Positions 7,270 to 15,111 of a stretch of DNA of 15,701 nucleotides are shown piece after piece. Within the stretch, counting starts at the first letter, position 1, and the number at the start of each line of letters is the position of its first letter. This DNA is from Parvularculaceae bacterium (GTDB lineage: Bacteria; Pseudomonadota; Alphaproteobacteria; Caulobacterales; Parvularculaceae), in NCBI GenBank assembly GCA_013389125.1, contig JACADX010000173.1, positions 1 to 15,701 on the forward strand, in the 5' to 3' direction. A program made the position numbers and the translations under genes. The notes beneath the pieces are model-generated. The model was not told the DNA's origin. It saw nothing but the letters and a program-made list of their open reading frames with translations, and did not search any database.

Positions 7270-8144
7270 GCTCCCCTCCCCGCCGCGAAGAACCCGGAGA
7301 CGGCGCCGGCGATCCCGGCGATGGCGAAATCCGGCTTCTTGAGCGCCACCCTCATCGCGAGCGGATCGCCTTTCCGCAACAGGGCGATCAGCCGCTCCGC
7401 GAGGCGGACGATCACCGCCGATTCCATGGCGAGACGTCGGCTCTTCAATGCGAACGGCAGCCGACGCGCATCGACCATCAGCGCGTCGCAGCCGTCGAGC
7501 ATCCGGTCGATGACGCGCCGCAAAGCGGGCGACGCCGTCGCGCCGTCGAGGTCGTCGACGCCGCCACCCGCTTCCGCGAGCCACCGATCGATCACATAAA
7601 CGCGGTTGAGATTGCGCTTGTCGTCGGCGCAGTCCTGCAAATGGTTGACGATCTGCAAGACCGTGCAAAGCGCGTCCGAATATTTGTAGCCGGATCGGTC
7701 CTCGCCATGCAGGTCAAGGAGATAGCGCCCCACCGGATTCGCCGATTTCTCGCAATAGCCGAGGACTTCCTCCCACGAATGGTAGCGGAGCTTCTCGCAA
7801 TCCTGGACGAAGGCGGCGACGAGATCCGATCCGTGAATGGTCGGCACGCCGGTCGCCTTCATGCTTTCCCTGAGAGCGTGCGCCTTGGCGAATTCCGCGC
7901 CGTAACCGGCTTCGCCGCGCAATGCCGCGTCGAACGCCTTGAGGCGGCGCACCTTTTCGGCGGGGGCAAGCGAGTCATCATCGGCGATGTCGTCAATCGC
8001 CCGGGCGAAGGCGTAGAATGTCGCAACATGGGGCCGGAGCCGACTTGGCAACAGGAAGGAGCCAACGGGAAAATTCTCGTCCGCCGCGCCCTTGCCGGAC
8101 GGCGCCTCAACCTGACTTGTCGTTGGTTCCGCGGTCGCTTTCAT
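7266..8144 (-). CDS. hpnC: Hydroxysqualene synthase HpnC
   Basis: Squalene/phytoene synthase family member that converts presqualene diphosphate to hydroxysqualene, between HpnD and HpnE. The 292-residue protein shows ENFPVGSFLLP at 23-33, the first aspartate-rich motif DDIADDD at 51-57, YHSWEEVLGYC at 121-131 and SANPVGR at 134-140. The second aspartate-rich region is NHLQDCADD at 167-175. ENFPV near the N-terminus is a good marker separating HpnC from HpnD. I chose the ATG at 8144, 22 codons before ENFPV, with a weak AGGG just upstream; the open frame continues to 9515 antisense to hpnB, which is coincidental. It is the first gene of the hpnC-D-E-G operon, divergent from hpnB across about 105 bases, and its TGA overlaps the hpnD GTG. 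Confidence 0.94.
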   Translation of the reverse strand: MKATAEPTTSQVEAPSGKGAADENFPVGSFLLPSRLRPHVATFYAFARAIDDIADDDSLAPAEKVRRLKAFDAALRGEAGYGAEFAKAHALRESMKATGVPTIHGSDLVAAFVQDCEKLRYHSWEEVLGYCEKSANPVGRYLLDLHGEDRSGYKYSDALCTVLQIVNHLQDCADDKRNLNRVYVIDRWLAEAGGGVDDLDGATASPALRRVIDRMLDGCDALMVDARRLPFALKSRRLAMESAVIVRLAERLIALLRKGDPLAMRVALKKPDFAIAGIAGAVSGFFAAGRGA

Positions 8145-8179
8145 GAACCCTATCGCCGACGATCGGGCGTGGTGTAGGG

Positions 8180-8201
8180 GGTTTTCCAGGCGCTGAAAAC
8201 C
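8180..8201. promoter_or_regulatory. Inverted repeat in the hpnC/hpnB divergent region
   Basis: GGTTTTC (8180-8186) and GAAAACC (8195-8201) form a perfect 7-base inverted repeat with an 8-base spacer, between the starts of hpnC and hpnB. This geometry suits a dimeric regulator that could act on both genes, but no regulator is identified and a chance dyad is possible. Confidence 0.35.
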
Positions 8202-8249
8202 GCCGCCTTGGCGATGGTCGCCGGCGGCCATGCAAGGCCAGCCAGATTC

Positions 8250-9449
8250 ATGCTTCTCGCCATGCTTTCGGTTGTCGCTTGCGCCGCCTGGGCGGTCCTT
8301 GCGACCGTGCGGCTGCCATTTTGGCGTCGGATTCCCCGGCTCGGCGGCGAGGCGCCGCTGCCCGATAGGCCGGGAGTCCTCGCCGTCATCCCGGCGCGAA
8401 ACGAGGCCGCGACCATCGGCGCTGTCGTCCGCGCGCATGCCTCGGCGCGGTATGCCGGCGATTTTCGCATCATCATCGTTGACGACCACTCGACGGATGC
8501 GACAGCCGAGCTTGCGCGCGAGGCCGCCGGCGACCTCAAGATGGCCGTGCTCGCGGCCTCGCCGCTGCGCGAAGGCTGGACAGGAAAGCTCAACGCCGTT
8601 GACGCGGGTCTCGCGCGCGGGCTCGAATTCGCGCCGGATGCCAAATACGTCCTTTTGACCGACGCCGACATTGCGCTCGCGCCGGTAACGCTCGCCCGTC
8701 TTGTCGCGCATGCCGAAACGCATGGAACTGCGCTCGTTTCCCTCATGGCCCGCCTTGACGCGCGCGGAATGTGGGGCGGACTCCTCGTTCCCGCTTTCGT
8801 TTTCTTTTTCCAGAAACTCTATCCGTTTCATCGCGTCAACGACGCCGGCGCGCGAGACGCCGCGGCGGCGGGCGGCTGCATGCTTGTCCGCCGGGACGCG
8901 CTTGAGGCGATCGGCGGCGTCGCGGCGATCCGCTCGAAGCTCATCGACGACTGCGCGCTGGCGGCGCTTGTCAAGAAATCCGGCCGCAAGATCTGGCTCG
9001 GCGTCGCGAAAGACGAGGCGATATCGCTGCGCGACAATCGTGCGCTCGCCTCGATCTGGTCGATGGTCGCGCGATCCGCCTTCACGCAGCTCGATTATTC
9101 CTGGCCGCTTCTCATCGTTACGGTTGCGGGTATGACGCTGCTCTATCTTGCGCCGCCGGCCATCGCCCTCGCCTATCCGCTTCATGAGAACGCCGCGGCC
9201 GCCGCGCTCGGGCTCGCCGCGTGGGGTCTCGCGGCGGCGACCTATCTCCCGACCGCGCGCGTCTACGACCAGGCCACGTGGAAAACAGTCTTCCTGCCGA
9301 TCGCGGCGCTTTTTTATATGCTGATGACAATCTGCTCCGCGGTCGACCATGCGCGCGGCAAGGGCGGCCGCTGGAAAGGCCGCATCTACGGGAAAGACCG
9401 CGCAAAGCGTCGTCGCGAAAGACGACCACACGCGTCTGACACTGCCTGA
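8250..9449 (+). CDS. hpnB: Hopene-associated glycosyltransferase HpnB (GT2 family)
   Basis: Membrane-bound family 2 glycosyltransferase found with hopanoid genes; its exact substrate is not certain. From the ATG at 8250 it has 399 residues. An N-terminal membrane segment covers about residues 2-20. The GT-A domain follows with PARNE at 48-52, VDDHS at 77-81, the metal-binding TDAD at 137-140, GGCMLV at 208-213 and IDDCAL at 232-237. Two or three membrane helices come after residue 285 (LLIVTVAGMTLLYL and later), and a strongly basic tail ends the protein. The start is uncertain: the frame also has a TTG at 8208 and an ATG at 8214. I prefer 8250 because it places the start directly before the membrane segment, as in typical HpnB, with AAGG about 12 bases upstream. 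It is divergent from hpnC and convergent with hpnA. Confidence 0.9.
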   Translation: MLLAMLSVVACAAWAVLATVRLPFWRRIPRLGGEAPLPDRPGVLAVIPARNEAATIGAVVRAHASARYAGDFRIIIVDDHSTDATAELAREAAGDLKMAVLAASPLREGWTGKLNAVDAGLARGLEFAPDAKYVLLTDADIALAPVTLARLVAHAETHGTALVSLMARLDARGMWGGLLVPAFVFFFQKLYPFHRVNDAGARDAAAAGGCMLVRRDALEAIGGVAAIRSKLIDDCALAALVKKSGRKIWLGVAKDEAISLRDNRALASIWSMVARSAFTQLDYSWPLLIVTVAGMTLLYLAPPAIALAYPLHENAAAAALGLAAWGLAAATYLPTARVYDQATWKTVFLPIAALFYMLMTICSAVDHARGKGGRWKGRIYGKDRAKRRRERRPHASDTA

Positions 9450-9659
9450 CGTTTCGAACGGCGCTGCGCTCATGTCGGCGACTTCATTCCTTTCTGCGCT
9501 ATCCCGCGGGATCAACCCTAGAAGCGCCGCAAGGGAGGGGGATAACTTTTTGCGATTCCGCTTTGCGATCAGTCGCTTAGGTCAATAATTAATCTGCGGC
9601 CGCAATCCTGTCGCGAAATTTGCCGCGGATTTCCCTTGATCAAATTCGCAGACGGAAGG
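9450..9659. other. Intergenic gap between convergent hpnB and hpnA
   Basis: These 210 bases hold no convincing gene or RNA. The middle (about 9540-9595) is unusually AT-rich for the window (for example GTCAATAATTAATC). Near the hpnA end, GCGAAATTTG (9613-9622) and CAAATTCGC (9641-9649) can pair as a 9-base-pair stem with one bulged base and an 18-base loop. It might end transcripts from one or both sides, but no T-run follows on either strand. Confidence 0.35.
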
Positions 9660-10646
9660 TCAGCGCGCCGGCGTACCGCCCCGCGCCTCGAGCCACCGGC
9701 GCGCATCGTCGAGCGCCGGCTCGAACGGCGCCGAAACCCAGCCGAGATCGCGACGCGCCTTGTCGCTCGAAAACGACACGCGCCGTCCGGCGAGCCGAAC
9801 GCCCGTCAGCGGCGCTTTCGGCGCCCTGCCGGTGAGCCGCGACAGGATTTCCGTATCGACGAGCGCGACGGCGAGCGCCGCCCAGTAGGGCAATTGCGCT
9901 TTCGGCATCGCGCGGCCGCTCACCCGTTCAAGCGCGTCAAGAAGGCGCCGCATCGATACGTTCTCGCCGCCAAGAATATATCGCTCGCCGCGCCGTCCTC
10001 TGTCGCGCGCGGCGATCAGGCCGGCGGCAAGGCTCCTTACATCGACGAAATTGAGCATGCAGTCGATTGTCGCCGGAATTTTTCCCGCCAGAAGGTCAAG
10101 GATCAGGCGCGTCGGCGGCGTGAGGCTTTCATCGCCGGGCCCAAGCGGCTCCGTCGGGATTGCGATGACGACGTCAAGGCCCTCGGCCGCCGCGTGTTCC
10201 GCCGCCCGCTCGGCCAGCAGCTTCGAGCGCGGGTAGGGTCCGAGCATGTCGTCCGCCGCAAGCCGCATGCTCTCGTCAGCGCGCGACGCGCCGATGGGCG
10301 TTCGCCGGCCGACAAGCGTCGTGAGACTTGAGCAGTGAACGAAGCGCCTTACGCCCGCCCGCCGCGCCGCCTCGAGCATGACTCGCGTTCCGACGTGATT
10401 GACGCAATCGAACGAGCGGGCGTCCCTCGCCCAGAGCTGCGCGTTTCCCGCAAGATGAAAGACAAAGTCGGCGCCGCGGACGGCGCGCGCCGCAGCTTCG
10501 GCATCTTCGATCGACCCGATGACGGTCTCGGCGCCTTCGCAATCGACGAGATCCAGCGCACGGACGTTTTCGCCAGCCGCCGCCAGCGCGGCGACAAGGT
10601 GACGCCCGACGAAGCCGGCCGCGCCCGTGACAAGCGAGAGCGTCAC
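9660..10646 (-). CDS. hpnA: Hopanoid-associated sugar epimerase/dehydrogenase HpnA
   Basis: Extended short-chain dehydrogenase/reductase, NAD(P)-dependent, of the hopanoid-associated HpnA group; its reaction is not firmly known. From the GTG at 10646 it has 328 residues. It has the Rossmann motif TGAAGFVG at 7-14, FHLAGNAQLWARD at 63-75, the catalytic serine region CSSLTTL at 105-111 and YPRSK at 138-142 (Tyr and Lys). The HpnA-like NFVDVRSLAAG and GERYILGGENVSM segments follow. I chose the GTG because GAGG (10651-10654) lies 4 bases upstream and it overlaps the upstream gene's stop as GTGA. The alternative ATG at 10664 lies inside that gene behind a C-rich, non-SD sequence. It is the last gene of the sulfotransferase, paraoxonase-like and hpnA operon, separated from hpnC-D-E-G by hpnB. 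Confidence 0.88.
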   Translation of the reverse strand: MTLSLVTGAAGFVGRHLVAALAAAGENVRALDLVDCEGAETVIGSIEDAEAAARAVRGADFVFHLAGNAQLWARDARSFDCVNHVGTRVMLEAARRAGVRRFVHCSSLTTLVGRRTPIGASRADESMRLAADDMLGPYPRSKLLAERAAEHAAAEGLDVVIAIPTEPLGPGDESLTPPTRLILDLLAGKIPATIDCMLNFVDVRSLAAGLIAARDRGRRGERYILGGENVSMRRLLDALERVSGRAMPKAQLPYWAALAVALVDTEILSRLTGRAPKAPLTGVRLAGRRVSFSSDKARRDLGWVSAPFEPALDDARRWLEARGGTPAR

Positions 10647-11713
10647 GGCGCCTCGCGTCGGCATAGGAGGAGCCCCTTGTCGAGCGCCGAGCCGGCGATG
10701 AGCGCGTCCCCGATTTCAAGCGCCGCGCTCGCAGCGGAGAATTGAAGCGCTTTTGGATCATCATACAGCAACGCGACGCTCCCCGCCTCGGGATCAACGC
10801 GAACAATGCGGCTCCCCGATCTGCCGATCCCGAGTTTCCGGGCAAGGCCGATCGACAGGAGATCTGGATGAACCGCGGCGACAATCCGGCCGTCAGCGGA
10901 TACGGACAAATTGTCCGGCGCGCCCGGAAGCGGGATCGTTTTTTCAAGGCCAAGTTCGTTCTCGCCGCCTGAAAGCATCAGCAATTTCTTGTCGCGCGTC
11001 GCAGCAATGGCGAGGCGACCGTCTGGCAGCGCCGCGACGCCATTGGCGTGGCGCACGCCGCCGAACGCCGGCGAACCTTGCTCCGTCTGAACGCCGCCCG
11101 ACCTCGCTCCGAAAACGTCCTCGACGCCGGCGCGCCAATCGCATGCGCCATGGTCGAATGAAATGAAGAGTCTGTCGCCGACGCCCGTCAGATCGTTCGC
11201 GGCGCAATGAGGCGCATTAGCGCCTTCTCCGACGGCGCCGTCCTTGAAAGCAAGAATGCGGACGGACTGCCGCCATCGCCCTCCCGTCATATGATAGGCG
11301 CGGTTGATAACCCAGAGGCGCCGCGCCGCGCCGTCGAATGAAACACCGTGCGGCCTGAGCCCCCCCGCGACATCCTCGGGATTGACAATGGACCGCAGCG
11401 ACAGAGGTTCCCGGGCCGCCGCCAGTTTCTCGAATGGCGCGGCGTAAACGCCGCCCTTTGGGAGGTCCGGTGCGCGTCGCTTCACTGCGGCCTCAACGGC
11501 CCGGCGATCATAGGCGGATATGAAGAGAGTTCCGGTCGCGCCGTCAAAGGCGAGATCTTCGGCGCCGACGATTTCAACTCCTGCCGAAGCGTCGATGAGC
11601 GAAACGCGGCGACATTCCCCCGCCTGGTAGAGGGGTGCTTCTTCCGCCTCGCGCGCGCAGGCCGCAAACATCGCCGCCGCAAGAAGGCCCGCCGCCGTCC
11701 GACAACGCTTCAC
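10643..11713 (-). CDS. Paraoxonase/arylesterase-family beta-propeller lipoprotein
   Basis: A 356-residue protein with a lipoprotein signal peptide: basic VKRCR, a hydrophobic stretch and the lipobox FAAC with C19. The mature part resembles the serum paraoxonase (PON)/SMP-30 six-bladed propeller fold. Residues equivalent to PON calcium ligands and active-site positions seem present: AEDL (E52, D53), PHGVSFD (H122), ANDLTGVG (N173, D174), HANGVAALPDG (N224) and PDNLSV (D267, N268), followed by HPD. PONs are calcium-dependent lactonases and arylesterases. The GTG at 11713 is chosen because it begins the signal peptide, with GAGGG about 7 bases upstream and the sulfotransferase stop 13 bases before it; the longer frame to 12007 overlaps that gene. 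Its TGA overlaps the hpnA start. The family call is by motif reading. The substrate is unknown, and the membrane anchor suggests a periplasmic or outer-membrane site. Confidence 0.75.
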   Translation of the reverse strand: MKRCRTAAGLLAAAMFAACAREAEEAPLYQAGECRRVSLIDASAGVEIVGAEDLAFDGATGTLFISAYDRRAVEAAVKRRAPDLPKGGVYAAPFEKLAAAREPLSLRSIVNPEDVAGGLRPHGVSFDGAARRLWVINRAYHMTGGRWRQSVRILAFKDGAVGEGANAPHCAANDLTGVGDRLFISFDHGACDWRAGVEDVFGARSGGVQTEQGSPAFGGVRHANGVAALPDGRLAIAATRDKKLLMLSGGENELGLEKTIPLPGAPDNLSVSADGRIVAAVHPDLLSIGLARKLGIGRSGSRIVRVDPEAGSVALLYDDPKALQFSAASAALEIGDALIAGSALDKGLLLCRREAP

Positions 11714-11726
11714 TGAGCCGCCCTCA

Positions 11727-12812
11727 TCAAGCGCCTGGCCGCCTGTACCCCCATTTGCGGATGAACCGGGCGAGCCGCTGCTCGACTTTCGCCGCCGCCT
11801 CATCCGAATAGGCGAATTTATTCTTCTCGAATGACCTGACCGAGGCAAGGTAGGCCTCGAATTTGGGTCTTGCGGTCCCGAACCCCGGGAGCTGCAATTG
11901 ATCATAGATGCGGGAAATCGTTCCGACCCCGTCGCGGTCGAGATCTTCATAGGCGAGGTCGAGGTAGGTTGGCGGCGCGAGTTGCGCAGCCTCGCGCTCG
12001 AGCGCATCCATCATGCGCTCATAGACGCTAAGGATCGCTTCATCGATATCGACATGGTCGAAGGGCTGAAGCGCGAATTCCGCAAAGAGCTTCCGGTAGA
12101 AATTCCGCATCGAGACGAAGACTTCATAAGGATTGCGCCGGATATGGACGAATTTCGCTTCCGGAAACATGTTGCGGAGCAACGCGAGGCGCGCCGTGTA
12201 GACGGGATTCTTGATGAGAAGCGTCTTTCCGTCCTGATATTTCGAAAGCTTGCGCAGCAAGTAGACGAACCGCCGCTTCCAGCGCTCGATGTCGGCTTCC
12301 GAACAGCCGTCGAAAAAGAGGCCGCGTCGTACGAATTCCTCAAAGGCCTTTGGAAAATAGATCCCGTGATAAAAGGAAAGATCGGTCATGTTGGCGACCG
12401 CGATCTCGTCTTCCTGCGGACTGTCGGGCGTCACCGGGATGTTGTCGATGTACCGGTGTTCGGGGAGCGCTTTTTCAAGCAGCGGCCGGAACGCGCGCGC
12501 GAGCCCGAATAGGTCCCAGGGAAGGCCGGTCGCAACCGGCGGCACGAAGGCGAATGCCCCGCTTTTGACCATCACGTTGTAAAGGTGCGTCGTCCCGGAC
12601 CGCCAATGGCCGAGAATGAAAACCGGCGGCGCCAGCGTCTCCGCGCGCGGCAGACGACTGTCGATAATGATCTTCTCGGCAGCCGAAAAGGGCGATCGCG
12701 CGAGCACGGCGCCAAGGATCGCCGCGGCGCTGAGCGGCTTTGTCGGCGGGCCGGCGCGGGCGACGGCGCGCAGCAAGGTGCCGATATTCGCCCCGCTGAG
12801 TGGGTGCGCCAT
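11727..12812 (-). CDS. PAPS-dependent sulfotransferase family protein
   Basis: A 361-residue protein of the bacterial sulfotransferase family (Sulfotransfer_3-like), which moves sulfate from PAPS to a hydroxyl or amine. The 5'-phosphosulfate-binding loop is ILGHWRSGTTHLYN around 66-79. The 3'-phosphate-binding region is KFVHIRRNPYEVFVSM at 220-235. LLIKNPVYTARL (198-209) lies between them, as in the family. The N-terminus has no clear signal peptide, so it is probably cytoplasmic or peripheral. I chose the ATG at 12812; the frame starts at a TTG at 12827 but with no better ribosome-binding site. It is the first gene of the operon leading into the paraoxonase-like lipoprotein and hpnA, with a 13-base gap to the next gene. 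The substrate is unknown; many such enzymes act on lipids, glycans or small metabolites. Confidence 0.88.
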   Translation of the reverse strand: MAHPLSGANIGTLLRAVARAGPPTKPLSAAAILGAVLARSPFSAAEKIIIDSRLPRAETLAPPVFILGHWRSGTTHLYNVMVKSGAFAFVPPVATGLPWDLFGLARAFRPLLEKALPEHRYIDNIPVTPDSPQEDEIAVANMTDLSFYHGIYFPKAFEEFVRRGLFFDGCSEADIERWKRRFVYLLRKLSKYQDGKTLLIKNPVYTARLALLRNMFPEAKFVHIRRNPYEVFVSMRNFYRKLFAEFALQPFDHVDIDEAILSVYERMMDALEREAAQLAPPTYLDLAYEDLDRDGVGTISRIYDQLQLPGFGTARPKFEAYLASVRSFEKNKFAYSDEAAAKVEQRLARFIRKWGYRRPGA

Positions 12813-12931
12813 GTGAGGTATCCGCAACTGGCGGACCGGCCCATATCAAAGGGCGCGCTCGCTGACCAGCAACAGAGGCCGGCAGCTCACTTCAGAACAC
12901 CGACCGAGGTTCTTGATATTCCTGAAAGACA

Positions 12932-13008
<77 letters not shown>

Positions 13009-13087
13009 ATGCGCCCTCTTGGGCGGTAGGAGCGCGGTGGATAATCCGGGCCCCTGTGAAGGTCAAGCCGGCCGCATCAAGGGAAGT

Positions 13088-15037
13088 CTAGCCGGAGGGG
13101 CAACTGGCGGGATTGCCCGGAATGGGCATCAGGTCGGCGACCGCAAGGCCGGGGTTCGTTCGTCTGTCCGCCCCCGGGGCGATCCGATCATAGAGCCAGC
13201 GGCGTCCTTCTTTCCCTTGCGCGTAGGCGCACCGACCGGCGCGCTGGAAAGCGCCGATCGCGGCGCGCTCTCGGTCGGTGTCGTTTATTCCGGGATAGGC
13301 GATCGAAAGTCCGGATGTCGCGCCGCCGGCGAAAAAGCTCGGTCTTGTCGTCATGACCAGCGCGTCGTCTGGAATTGCGGCCATGTATCGCGCGCCTTCG
13401 CGTTCAACATAGGATCGATAGGATCGGTCCTTGATGAAGTCGGTCGCGCTGATGGCGGCGCTGGCTCCGAGCGTCAACGCGGCGATTTTCGCAACCATCG
13501 CTCCCGTTCGCTTGCCGCCGTCAAAGTGATGAACGGCGACGGCCGCCGCGAGCAGCGCGCCGATCAGGAGCTGCGGATAAAGATCAAGCGGCGTCGCCAG
13601 GGGCCCCGGCCCCTGCGTGGCGAACCGCAGGGCGAAAAACGATAGAGCTGCGGCCAGCGCAAAACGCGCGAGCGCGAATGGGTCAACGCTCGACTCCTCT
13701 TGAAGCTGCCGGATTTCGATCGCCGCGACAATGCTGATCGCCGGCAGCAAGGGCAGCAGAAACCGCGCATTAAGGCCGAGCCCTGAGTCCGTCTCGTTGA
13801 ACGCGTAAAGGGTCGCGAACGCCGCCGACACGATCAGCAACAGCGCTTCGCCTCGCCTCAATTCGCCGCGAAAGAACCGGATGATCGGATAAAGCGCCAG
13901 CGGCAGGAACGGAACGCTTTGCGCAAGCGCCTTCTTGGAGAAGCCGTAAAAGCTCAGCCATCCCCACTGATCGCGGACGATGCCGGTCTGTCGATCGAGA
14001 AACTGATAAGACTGGGCGTCAACGAGCGAATACCAGTAACCGCGCGCGAGGCTGGCGACGGCCGGCGCGAAAAACAGGGCGCCGACGCCGACGAGCGCGA
14101 GCGCCCATCGAGTACGCCCGAACTTCAGGCGACGGAAAATCCTTCGGACGTCAAGTGCGAAGACGGATAGGAGAAGCGCGCTCGCGGCGGCGGCGAGAGG
14201 AAGAAAGGCGCGCTCGTCATTCGAGACGACGTCATTGTCGTAGACGAAGGGATTGAACGCGCCGAGCTTGAGGAAATTCAGCGAAGCGGCGAAAACAAGA
14301 CCCGGCGCCAGCGATGCGAGGAATATGGCGGAGCGCCGGCGCGTGTCGCCGTCGCAGAAGAGCCGAAGCCACAACACGATCGCCGGCGCAAGGACGATCA
14401 TGTCGATTCTGATCGACTGCGCGACGCCAGCGATAAGGCCTGCGGCCGCGATCGGCCGGAAATCTCCATCCCTCGATGCGAGCGCGCGGTCAATGACGGC
14501 GAGGATGATTGCGAGCGCGATCATATGCGGCCAGATCGCGTAGGCGTAAGTCGACCAATAGGTGCAGGCGGCCAAAACCAAGACAGCGAGCGCGGCGGCA
14601 TGTCGATCGGCGCCGAGCGCGCAAGCGATCCGATGCGTCAGCCAGAGCGACGCCGCGGCCGCGACGGCGTTAAGAAGCACAAGCCCCTTGATGCCGAAGG
14701 CCGCGAAGAACGGCGCGGCGAGAATCGCATAGCCCGAAGGGTATTGCGGCGCGAGACGCCCCTCGCCAGCCGCCGGCCGGGCGAAATTCATGTCGAGCGC
14801 GGGCGCGCCCTCGACGTCGAACTGCTGAAACGTCAGCGCGCCCTCTTCCGCAAAGGCTTCGGCCGCGCGGACATAGAAATATTCATCGACGGTGAAGAGG
14901 CCGGCCGGCGAAAGGGCCGCACCGACCGCAAGGGCGAGAAATATGAGGGCAGCGGTCCGCGCGCCAAGCGGCGGCGCGACTGGCCGAAGGAACGTTCCTA
15001 AAGCGCCGCCGCTTTCATTCGCCGCCGCAAATTCCAT
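13088..15037 (-). CDS. Polytopic membrane glycosyltransferase-like protein (GT-C/ArnT-PMT type)
   Basis: A 649-residue integral membrane protein with about ten or more hydrophobic segments spread from residue 28 to about 525, then a soluble C-terminal part of about 110 residues. The first loop after the first helix carries FTVDEYFYVRAAE (D51, E52), in the position of the acidic catalytic motif of GT-C enzymes such as ArnT and PMT. PQYPSGYAILAAPF at 97-110 resembles the conserved segment of GT39/PMT-like proteins. This suggests an enzyme using a polyprenyl-phosphate-linked sugar donor on the periplasmic side. The acceptor is unknown, and a link to hopanoids is not shown. The ATG at 15037 lacks an obvious ribosome-binding site. 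The gene is divergent from the secreted protein at 15112 and upstream of tRNA-Asp on the same strand. The family call is inference from topology and two motifs. Confidence 0.68.
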   Translation of the reverse strand: MEFAAANESGGALGTFLRPVAPPLGARTAALIFLALAVGAALSPAGLFTVDEYFYVRAAEAFAEEGALTFQQFDVEGAPALDMNFARPAAGEGRLAPQYPSGYAILAAPFFAAFGIKGLVLLNAVAAAASLWLTHRIACALGADRHAAALAVLVLAACTYWSTYAYAIWPHMIALAIILAVIDRALASRDGDFRPIAAAGLIAGVAQSIRIDMIVLAPAIVLWLRLFCDGDTRRRSAIFLASLAPGLVFAASLNFLKLGAFNPFVYDNDVVSNDERAFLPLAAAASALLLSVFALDVRRIFRRLKFGRTRWALALVGVGALFFAPAVASLARGYWYSLVDAQSYQFLDRQTGIVRDQWGWLSFYGFSKKALAQSVPFLPLALYPIIRFFRGELRRGEALLLIVSAAFATLYAFNETDSGLGLNARFLLPLLPAISIVAAIEIRQLQEESSVDPFALARFALAAALSFFALRFATQGPGPLATPLDLYPQLLIGALLAAAVAVHHFDGGKRTGAMVAKIAALTLGASAAISATDFIKDRSYRSYVEREGARYMAAIPDDALVMTTRPSFFAGGATSGLSIAYPGINDTDRERAAIGAFQRAGRCAYAQGKEGRRWLYDRIAPGADRRTNPGLAVADLMPIPGNPASCPSG

Positions 15038-15040
15038 GGG

Positions 15041-15068
15041 TTGAGGCTAGCGAAGCCGATGTTAAGAT
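15041..15068 (+). promoter_or_regulatory. Candidate promoter for the secreted-protein gene
   Basis: TTGAGG (15041-15046) and TAAGAT (15063-15068) are spaced by 16 bases, about 45 bases upstream of the ATG at 15112. A 6-base inverted repeat, GGTTGA (15039-15044) and TCAACC (15073-15078), flanks them. The match to sigma-70 elements is partial (4 of 6 in each). Confidence 0.35.
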
Positions 15069-15111
15069 TAAGTCAACCAACAGTCGGCGCCGCCGAAAAG
15101 GGGGATTTTCC

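Noticed and set aside
6897..8177. Plus-strand open frame of about 426 codons opposite hpnD and hpnC
   Set aside because: Arg-rich shadow of two clear squalene/phytoene synthase family genes, without motifs of its own.
8145..9515. Upstream extension of the hpnC frame antisense to hpnB
   Set aside because: The extension resembles no HpnC, is highly charged and lies opposite a convincing glycosyltransferase.
9540..9600. AT-rich segment as a promoter or small RNA
   Set aside because: It lies between two convergent genes, and no well-spaced promoter elements or stable RNA fold are evident.
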